From assembly GCA_030592025.1 (NCBI GenBank), contig JAUUZX010000147.1:1-5533 (forward strand): a stretch of 5,533 nucleotides of DNA, in the 5' to 3' direction. Positions 1 through 4,155 of this stretch are shown one piece after another; the first letter of the stretch is position 1; each line of letters opens with the position of its first letter. A program made the position numbers and the translations under genes. A model generated the notes under the pieces. The model searched no databases, was not told the origin of the DNA, and saw nothing but the letters and a program-made list of their open reading frames with translations. The DNA is from a bacterium. GTDB lineage: Bacteria > Krumholzibacteriota > Krumholzibacteria > LZORAL124-64-63.

Positions 1-434
1 CCCTCGTCAACCTGCTCGACGCCACCGACACGCCCACCGTCACGGTCACCGCGGCGTACGAGATCAACGGCCTGGACCTGGCGGCCCACGAGGTCGCGAT
101 TTACGAGTTCGTCAACACCAGCGGCGTCGAGCCCGGTGACGGCGGACCGCCGCGGGCCGGACTCCGGCTTCAGCAGAACCACCCCAACCCCTTCAACCCG
201 TCAACGACCATCCGCTACGTGTTGCCCGAGCACGCCCACGTGAAGCTGAGTGTCTACGACGTGGCCGGGCGCGAGCTGGCGGTGATCCGGGACGGTGCGC
301 AGGCGGCGGGCTCCCACATGGAGAGCTGGGACGGGAAGGACCGGACGGGACGGCCCGTGGGGACCGGTGTGTACTTCGTGCGCCTCGTCGCCGCGGGGGA
401 GACGCGGGTGTCGAAGATGCTGCTCATGAAGTAG
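1..434 (+). CDS. 3' end of a secreted protein with T9SS type A C-terminal sorting domain (partial)
   Basis: The frame is open from base 3 and codes for 143 residues before the TAG at 432-434; the start lies upstream of the window. The last ~90 residues form the sorting domain. It opens at about base 162 with LRLQQNHPNPFNPSTTIRY, the classic QNxPNPFNPxT signature. It continues with a beta-sandwich pattern: LSVYDVAGREL, the AGSH..SWDGKD turn, GTGVYFVRL, and the terminal KMLLMK. By family knowledge this domain is recognised by the type IX secretion machinery and is cleaved at the cell surface, so the protein is probably exported or surface-attached. The preceding ~50 residues (LVNLLDATDTPTVTVTA...) look like the end of a beta-rich domain and a Gly/Pro linker. 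They do not reveal the catalytic or binding function. The gene converges on the membrane-protein gene three bases away, with no room for a separate terminator. Confidence 0.9.
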   Translation, partial: LVNLLDATDTPTVTVTAAYEINGLDLAAHEVAIYEFVNTSGVEPGDGGPPRAGLRLQQNHPNPFNPSTTIRYVLPEHAHVKLSVYDVAGRELAVIRDGAQAAGSHMESWDGKDRTGRPVGTGVYFVRLVAAGETRVSKMLLMK

Positions 435-437
435 GCG

Positions 438-680
438 TCACGCCTTGCGGATCAACCCCGCGATCCAGACCAGCAACAACGCGCCCACGAGGGCCGTGCC
501 GATCGAGCCCAGCAGCCCGCCCCAGGTGACGCCCAGGAGTCGGAAAAGGAAGCCGCCCAGGAACGAGCCGACCACACCGACGGCGATGTTGCCCAGCAGG
601 CCGAAGCCCCGACCCTTCATGATGACACCGGCCAGCCAGCCGATCAACGCGCCGATCAACAGGAACCACAGCAGATCCAT
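438..680 (-). CDS. GlsB/YeaQ/YmgE family small membrane protein (transglycosylase-associated family)
   Basis: This 80-residue protein is almost wholly hydrophobic, with three probable membrane helices at about residues 3-20, 27-47 and 54-76. Short polar turns (KGRG, FRLLGVTW) separate them and the tail is RKA. The opening LLIGALIGWLAG..MKGRGFGLLGNI and the following GxxGSFLGG glycine pattern are the hallmark of the GlsB/YeaQ/YmgE family. Family members are about 80-90 residues, inner-membrane and often stress-induced; their biochemical role is unknown. Two in-frame ATGs exist, at 686 and 680. The Shine-Dalgarno GGGAGG abuts the first with no spacer but lies six bases from the second, so I choose 680. 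The gene lies downstream of the DHH phosphoesterase gene on the same strand, but a 136-base gap with hairpins suggests it is transcribed separately. Confidence 0.9.
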   Translation of the reverse strand: MDLLWFLLIGALIGWLAGVIMKGRGFGLLGNIAVGVVGSFLGGFLFRLLGVTWGGLLGSIGTALVGALLLVWIAGLIRKA

Positions 681-686
681 GATCAT

Positions 687-692
687 CCTCCC
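687..692 (-). promoter_or_regulatory. Ribosome binding site deciding the start of the GlsB-family gene
   Basis: The plus strand reads cctccc, so the mRNA has GGGAGG. The following ATG at 684-686 touches it directly, too close for initiation. The second ATG at 678-680 is six bases away, a normal spacing, and is the likelier start. Confidence 0.7.
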
Positions 693-694
693 GA

Positions 695-704
695 TGAGAT
701 CTCA
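695..704. promoter_or_regulatory. 10-bp perfect palindrome TGAGATCTCA just upstream of the GlsB-family RBS
   Basis: TGAGATCTCA is a perfect inverted repeat ending two bases 5' of the Shine-Dalgarno sequence (minus-strand reading). Its position in the leader of a gene family that is often stress-regulated would suit a small operator or a leader hairpin. A 10-base palindrome can also occur by chance. There is no matching second copy in the window that I could see. Confidence 0.25.
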
Positions 705-752
705 GCGACGGGATTGCCCCGTGGCGACTATCCGGATTCAGGCACGGATGAG

Positions 753-776
753 ACCGGATTGTCACGCACAATCGGT
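753..776 (-). terminator. Stem-loop between the DHH gene and the GlsB-family gene (possible 3' end structure)
   Basis: The arms ACCGGATTGT and ACAATCGGT pair over nine bases with one bulged G around a five-base loop (CACGC on the plus strand). The hairpin lies about 40 bases beyond the DHH stop codon. It has no following T-run on the minus strand, so it is not a textbook intrinsic terminator. It could protect the mRNA 3' end or assist factor-dependent termination. Confidence 0.35.
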
Positions 777-777
777 T

Positions 778-797
778 CGCGGGGTCGCCGGCCCGCG
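778..797 (-). terminator. GC-only hairpin about 20 bases past the DHH stop codon
   Basis: CGCGGG at 778-783 pairs with CCCGCG at 792-797 across an eight-base loop. It sits 19 bases past the DHH stop and is followed directly, in transcript order, by the hairpin at 753-776. There is no U-tract. The tandem arrangement is what makes a transcript-end role plausible; either hairpin alone would be weak in DNA this GC-rich. Confidence 0.3.
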
Positions 798-816
798 TTC
801 GTGCAGGGAAAGCCGT

Positions 817-1752
817 CTACACCAGCACCGGCGTCTCCTTCATCGCGGTGATCAACTCATGCCGCACGCCCTTCCACTGGTCCGGCTCGATCTGGCAGGT
901 CCCCACCCGGGTGTGCCCGCCGCCGCCGTACTTCAGCATGAGCTCGCCGATGTTCACCTGGCTGGTCCGGTTCAGGATGCTGTGCCCGCAGTTGAAGACC
1001 ACCTTCTCCTTGCGCAGGCCCCAGATGATCCGCATGGAGACGCTGGCCTTGGGGTACAACGCGTACTCCTTGAAACGGTTGCCGACGCGGATCTCGTCCA
1101 CGTCGAGCAGGTCGATGATCAGGACATTGTCCTCGACCTGTGAGTTGGTCCGGACCATCTCCTCGTAGAGTTTTTCCTGGGACCAGTAGCGATCGATGCG
1201 CTCCTGCACGTCGGGCAGGGCCAGGATCTCGTCGGTTTCCATGGTGCGGCAGTACTGGATGAGGTCCTTCATGAGGGTGTAGTTGGAGACCCGGTAGTTC
1301 TTGTGGTACCCGAGGCCCGTGCGGGGATCCATGATGAACGAGAGCATGTACCAGCCCGTGGGGCGCAGGATGTTCTCCATGGAGAGCTGCCCGCTGTCGC
1401 ACTTGTCGACGGCGGCCATGAGGCCGTTGGCGTCGAACTTGGCGAAGGTCTCGGCGCCGCCGTAGTAGTCGTAGATCACCCGGGCGCAACTCGGCCGGAT
1501 CTCGCTGCGGCCTTCGTACTCGTGGTCCTCCAGGAGCTTCAGGCGCACGCGCTCGCTGGAGTGGTGGTCGAACCACAGTCCGCAGCCGGGGACGTAGGGC
1601 ACGTTGGCCAGCACGTCGTTTTCCGTGACCTCGATCAGGCCGTCCTGCAGGTCCTTGGGGTGGACGAAGTAGTAGTCGTCCACGATGCCGGCCTCCACGA
1701 GCAGGGCGGCGCAGGCGAGTCCATCGAAGTCGGAGCGGGTCAACAGGCGCAC
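817..1752 (-). CDS. DHH/DHHA1 superfamily phosphoesterase (exopolyphosphatase-like)
   Basis: This 311-residue protein is predicted to be cytoplasmic. The N-terminal DHH domain shows motif I RSDFDG (residues 6-11; Asp8 and Asp10 are candidate metal ligands), the signature FDHH (Asp62-His-His64) and AVDKCDSGQL (Asp116, Asp119). The C-terminal DHHA1 substrate domain carries GGGGHTRVGTC at about 276-286. Family members are Mn-dependent phosphoesterases acting on polyphosphate, oligonucleotides or cyclic dinucleotides. Proteins of this close type are usually annotated as exopolyphosphatase, but the true substrate is not evident from sequence. I choose the GTG start at 1752 because AGGAG lies eight bases upstream and the protein then begins (M)RLLTRSDFDGL, as relatives do. 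The ATG at 1785 would add 11 residues, lacks an RBS and precedes the AGGAG. The gene is divergent from the cytochrome operon and shares its intergenic region. Confidence 0.88.
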   Translation of the reverse strand: MRLLTRSDFDGLACAALLVEAGIVDDYYFVHPKDLQDGLIEVTENDVLANVPYVPGCGLWFDHHSSERVRLKLLEDHEYEGRSEIRPSCARVIYDYYGGAETFAKFDANGLMAAVDKCDSGQLSMENILRPTGWYMLSFIMDPRTGLGYHKNYRVSNYTLMKDLIQYCRTMETDEILALPDVQERIDRYWSQEKLYEEMVRTNSQVEDNVLIIDLLDVDEIRVGNRFKEYALYPKASVSMRIIWGLRKEKVVFNCGHSILNRTSQVNIGELMLKYGGGGHTRVGTCQIEPDQWKGVRHELITAMKETPVLV

Positions 1753-1760
1753 GGCGGTAT

Positions 1761-1765
1761 CTCCT
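1761..1765 (-). promoter_or_regulatory. Ribosome binding site for the GTG start of the DHH phosphoesterase
   Basis: The plus strand ctcct gives AGGAG in the mRNA, eight bases from the GTG at 1750-1752. This placement inside the longer open frame is the main reason for preferring GTG over the upstream ATG at 1785. Confidence 0.7.
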
Positions 1766-1810
1766 GGGTCAGGGTCTCGTCCCATTGGATCGACCGTGCG
1801 CGGGAGGTCT

Positions 1811-1872
1811 TTAGTTGGCAGGTGAATGGGTAATGAAAACGGATATCACAAAAAAGCTGTAAGCTAGTATGT
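1811..1872. promoter_or_regulatory. AT-rich divergent promoter region
   Basis: This is the only clearly AT-rich stretch in an otherwise GC-rich window, including an A6 run at 1850-1855. It lies between the divergent DHH gene and the barrel/cytochrome operon. A possible plus-strand -10 box is TAGTAT at 1865-1870, but the matching -35 position (GATATC) is poor. For the minus strand I see only weak matches. The promoter call rests on composition and position, not on convincing boxes. Confidence 0.4.
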
Positions 1873-1897
1873 CCTTTGCTGTTGCGTCGATGGTGCC

Positions 1898-1932
1898 GGG
1901 TGGGGTATGTAATGGTGTCAGCCGCCCCATCC
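1898..1932 (+). promoter_or_regulatory. GC-rich stem-loop in the 5' leader of the barrel/cytochrome operon
   Basis: GGGTGGGG (1898-1905) can pair with CCCCATCC (1925-1932), giving eight pairs including one G-U across a 19-base loop. It lies about 40 bases before the barrel start codon. It might slow transcription or modulate translation. It does not match a riboswitch class I can recall, and there is no U-tract for an attenuator. Confidence 0.25.
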
Positions 1933-1965
1933 CCCTCATCGCTTGTCCTGGGCTCTCGACCGTTC

Positions 1966-1969
1966 GGAG
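1966..1969 (+). promoter_or_regulatory. Ribosome binding site for the beta-barrel gene
   Basis: GGAG ends five bases before the ATG at 1975 and eight bases before the ATG at 1978, so either of these adjacent codons can be the start. The reading frame is open from 1876, but no comparable RBS was seen for an earlier start, and the signal peptide fits the 1975/1978 start. Confidence 0.6.
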
Positions 1970-1974
1970 AATGG

Positions 1975-3300
1975 ATGATGACGGATCCACGGGAAGTGAA
2001 GCCTGCGCAGCACAAAGGCTACCTGGCCAGTGCGATATGCTTGGCCTTGGCCTGTCTCATCGTCCTGGTACCATCGGCGACATGGGCCGCGGCGGCACCA
2101 CCGTCCTGGCAACTCGGCCTGCGCTCCACCGGCTATTTCTACCAGACCGAGGACGCCGCCGGCGCCACCGACGACCAGTTCCGGACCTTCAACGTCATCT
2201 CCGGGGCGGCGACGGGTCTGGCCAACGGCAAGCTCGCCTTCCGCGGGGCTGGTCGCTTCGCCAACGAGCCCATGCTCGTGACGTCGGGCTTCGCCAAGTC
2301 GCGGCTCTACAGCGGGCACCTCGAGGCGAGGGTCAGCCCGTTCGTCAAGGCGAGGGTCGGCCGCCAGTTCATCCAGTCCGGTGTGACGAGCATGACCCTC
2401 GACGGCGCCTGGCTCTCCTACCGCAAGAGTGGCGGCCTTGACGCCTCGCTGTGGGGCGGCGCCCGGGCGCCCTTGGCCCACGACTTCGAACTGGGCAAGC
2501 TGGACGCCGCCGCCGCCGTGGGCGGGCGCGTCGCGCTGCGGCCCCATCGCAAGTGGCGGGTGGCCGTCTCAAGCGCCTACCGGGAGCGCCATGGGCGGGT
2601 GGCCGAGCGCCCCCTGGGCATGGACCTGAACACGAGCGCCGTCCGCAACACGCGCCTCTTCGGCCGCGTGGCCTATGACCTCGAGCAGGAGCGCTGGTCC
2701 CGACTCCAGGCTCAGGCCCGGTGGCGCCCCTCGTCCCGATCGCCGGTGGTCACGTTCCAGTACATCGACCGCCATCCCTCCATCGACGCCGCCTCCTGGT
2801 TCGCCCGCTTCACCGACGTGGCGCGCATCCGTCTGGCGCGGGCGTCGGTCCGCTATGAGACGCCGGCCCGTTTTGGCGGCGAAGTGAACTACGTGGGCTC
2901 CTTCGTCAACGACCGCATGTCCTCGCGGGTGGGCCTGGCGGCGCTCGTGCCCGGTGGCCGCGTGGGCTACTCGGCACGGCTGGGCGACGCCGGTGAGGAG
3001 AGCCGCATCTACGGCGAGCTCGCCGGTCAGGTGACGTCCTGGCTCGAACTCGATGGCCAGGCCACCTTCCTCACCTACGCCCTCTTCGCCGACGCTCCCG
3101 CGGATCAGGAGCGCGACCTGACCATGTTCTCCCTGCGCGCGCGGGCAAACCTGCGCCGGGGCCTGCGCGCGACGGTCGAGATCCAGAGCCTCGACAATCC
3201 GCTCTTTTCCAAGGACGTCCGCCTGCTGGTGGGCGTCGACCTGGCCATGGCCCGGGGCGCCTCGCGCTACGGCCTCGACCGCGGGGGGTGGTTGCGATGA
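1975..3300 (+). CDS. Putative outer-membrane beta-barrel protein, candidate porin of a porin-cytochrome conduit
   Basis: The protein has 441 residues from the ATG at 1975 (440 from 1978). A signal peptide is visible: a charged N-terminus to Lys14, a hydrophobic core at about 17-33 (YLASAICLALACLIVLVP), then SATWA-AAAPP with likely cleavage after Ala38 or nearby. The mature part has the alternating hydrophobic/polar, aromatic-rich pattern of transmembrane beta-strands joined by Gly/Asp/Asn turns, for example WQLGLRSTGYFYQ, KLAFRGAGRF, WRVAVSSAYRERHG, FGGEVNYVGSF and VRLLVGVDLAMA. By eye this could be 16-20 strands. There is no CxxCH motif and no obvious plug or enzyme domain. The C-terminus (DRGGWLR) lacks the terminal aromatic residue common in proteobacterial barrels. 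I do not recognise a named family. The role as an insulating porin for electron transfer is inferred from the next two genes: its stop overlaps the start of the 12-haem cytochrome gene. An ordinary channel protein is the alternative. Confidence 0.72.
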   Translation: MMTDPREVKPAQHKGYLASAICLALACLIVLVPSATWAAAAPPSWQLGLRSTGYFYQTEDAAGATDDQFRTFNVISGAATGLANGKLAFRGAGRFANEPMLVTSGFAKSRLYSGHLEARVSPFVKARVGRQFIQSGVTSMTLDGAWLSYRKSGGLDASLWGGARAPLAHDFELGKLDAAAAVGGRVALRPHRKWRVAVSSAYRERHGRVAERPLGMDLNTSAVRNTRLFGRVAYDLEQERWSRLQAQARWRPSSRSPVVTFQYIDRHPSIDAASWFARFTDVARIRLARASVRYETPARFGGEVNYVGSFVNDRMSSRVGLAALVPGGRVGYSARLGDAGEESRIYGELAGQVTSWLELDGQATFLTYALFADAPADQERDLTMFSLRARANLRRGLRATVEIQSLDNPLFSKDVRLLVGVDLAMARGASRYGLDRGGWLR

Positions 3301-4151
3301 AGGGCGCGCTCGTGTTGACCATGCTGCTGATCGCCGGCGTTGCCTGCGCCGAGTTGCCGGATACCATCATCATGCCCCACGACCTCCACTTCGAGAACGA
3401 TGTCGAGTGCGCCACCTGCCACGAGGCCATCGAACAGTCGACAAACGCGTCGGAGATCGTCCGTCCCGCCATGGACGCGTGCGCCGACTGCCACGAGGTG
3501 GACGACGACGACGAGTGCGTCATGTGCCACACCAACCCCGACGAGGCCGGCTACTACGCGGTTGTGGTGTTCGGGGCGGGGAACTTCTCCCACGCCGCCC
3601 ACCTTGGCAAGGACATGGACTGCGCCGCCTGCCACGGCGACCCGGAGGCCGCCAGGCCATCCCTGCCGGTGAACACCGACTGCCGCGCCTGCCACGAGAC
3701 AGCCGACGCCTACGCCGACTGCCGGATGTGCCACGCTCCCGACGAGGTGTTGCGCCCCGCGGACCACGACGCGGCCTGGGTGAACCACCACGGCCTGCTT
3801 GCTCGCGACGACCAGGGCCAGTGTGCCCACTGCCACACCGAGACCACGTGCCAGGAGTGCCACGTCGGCGACAACGTCCGGCCCCGCAGCCACGGCCTGA
3901 ACTACGTCTTCGCCCACGCCCTCGATGCGCGGAGCAACGAACTCGATTGCGCCGTCTGCCATCAGGACCCCGAATACTGCAGCGCCTGCCACGTCGCCGA
4001 GCGCGTTCTGCCCCGGAGCCACTCCCGGGCCGGCTGGGTGAGCTTCCCCGACGGCGGGAGCCACGCAACGGACGGGCTGTTCGAGATCGAGAGCTGCATC
4101 GCGTGCCACAGCGAGGGTTCGCCCACCTGCACCGCTTGCCATGGAGGATGA
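3297..4151 (+). CDS. 12-haem periplasmic c-type cytochrome
   Basis: The 284-residue protein has a signal peptide, MKGALVLTMLLIAGVACA, cleaved probably after Ala18. The remainder carries twelve CxxCH haem-binding motifs, with first Cys at residues 38, 62, 74, 109, 129, 142, 176, 185, 218, 228, 267 and 278. That is about one haem per 22 mature residues, a very dense packing. Motifs fall in close groups (62/74, 129/142, 176/185, 218/228, 267/278). Eleven histidines lie outside the motifs (for example FSHAAH, NHHG, RPRSHG, PRSHS) and are candidate sixth ligands; His178 inside CAHCH is a possible twelfth. The ATG at 3297 overlaps the barrel stop as ATGA and follows a G-rich RBS-like stretch (3282-3290), so translation is probably coupled. 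By context it would be the periplasmic electron carrier that docks into the barrel, as MtrA or OmaB do, but I see no clear membership of those families. Maturation requires a cytochrome c biogenesis system, not seen here. Confidence 0.92.
   Translation: MKGALVLTMLLIAGVACAELPDTIIMPHDLHFENDVECATCHEAIEQSTNASEIVRPAMDACADCHEVDDDDECVMCHTNPDEAGYYAVVVFGAGNFSHAAHLGKDMDCAACHGDPEAARPSLPVNTDCRACHETADAYADCRMCHAPDEVLRPADHDAAWVNHHGLLARDDQGQCAHCHTETTCQECHVGDNVRPRSHGLNYVFAHALDARSNELDCAVCHQDPEYCSACHVAERVLPRSHSRAGWVSFPDGGSHATDGLFEIESCIACHSEGSPTCTACHGG
4143..4147 (+). promoter_or_regulatory. Ribosome binding site for the repeat multihaem lipoprotein cytochrome
   Basis: GGAGG lies within the last codons of the 12-haem gene, eight bases before the ATG at 4156. 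ATGs at 4148 and 4151 are out of the haem-bearing frame. The site supports the 4156 start and tight translational linkage of the two cytochromes. Confidence 0.75.
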
Positions 4152-4155
4152 TGTC

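Noticed and set aside
425..445. Bidirectional terminator between the convergent first gene and the GlsB-family gene
   Set aside because: Only three bases separate the two stop codons, and there is no hairpin with a T-run at the junction.
445..1143. 232-codon plus-strand open frame across the GlsB-family and DHH genes
   Set aside because: It is antisense to two genes with clear family signatures, and its translation is compositionally biased with no recognisable domain.
1840..1932. GEMM-type cyclic dinucleotide riboswitch upstream of the cytochrome operon
   Set aside because: This was considered because such elements precede multihaem cytochromes in Geobacter. The conserved GEMM core sequence elements and tetraloop receptor were not found by eye.
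1876..1974. Upstream extension of the barrel gene to the ATG at 1876
   Set aside because: The frame is open, but no Shine-Dalgarno sequence was seen before 1876, and the extension would place 33 extra residues before a good signal peptide. GGAG at 1966-1969 supports 1975 or 1978.
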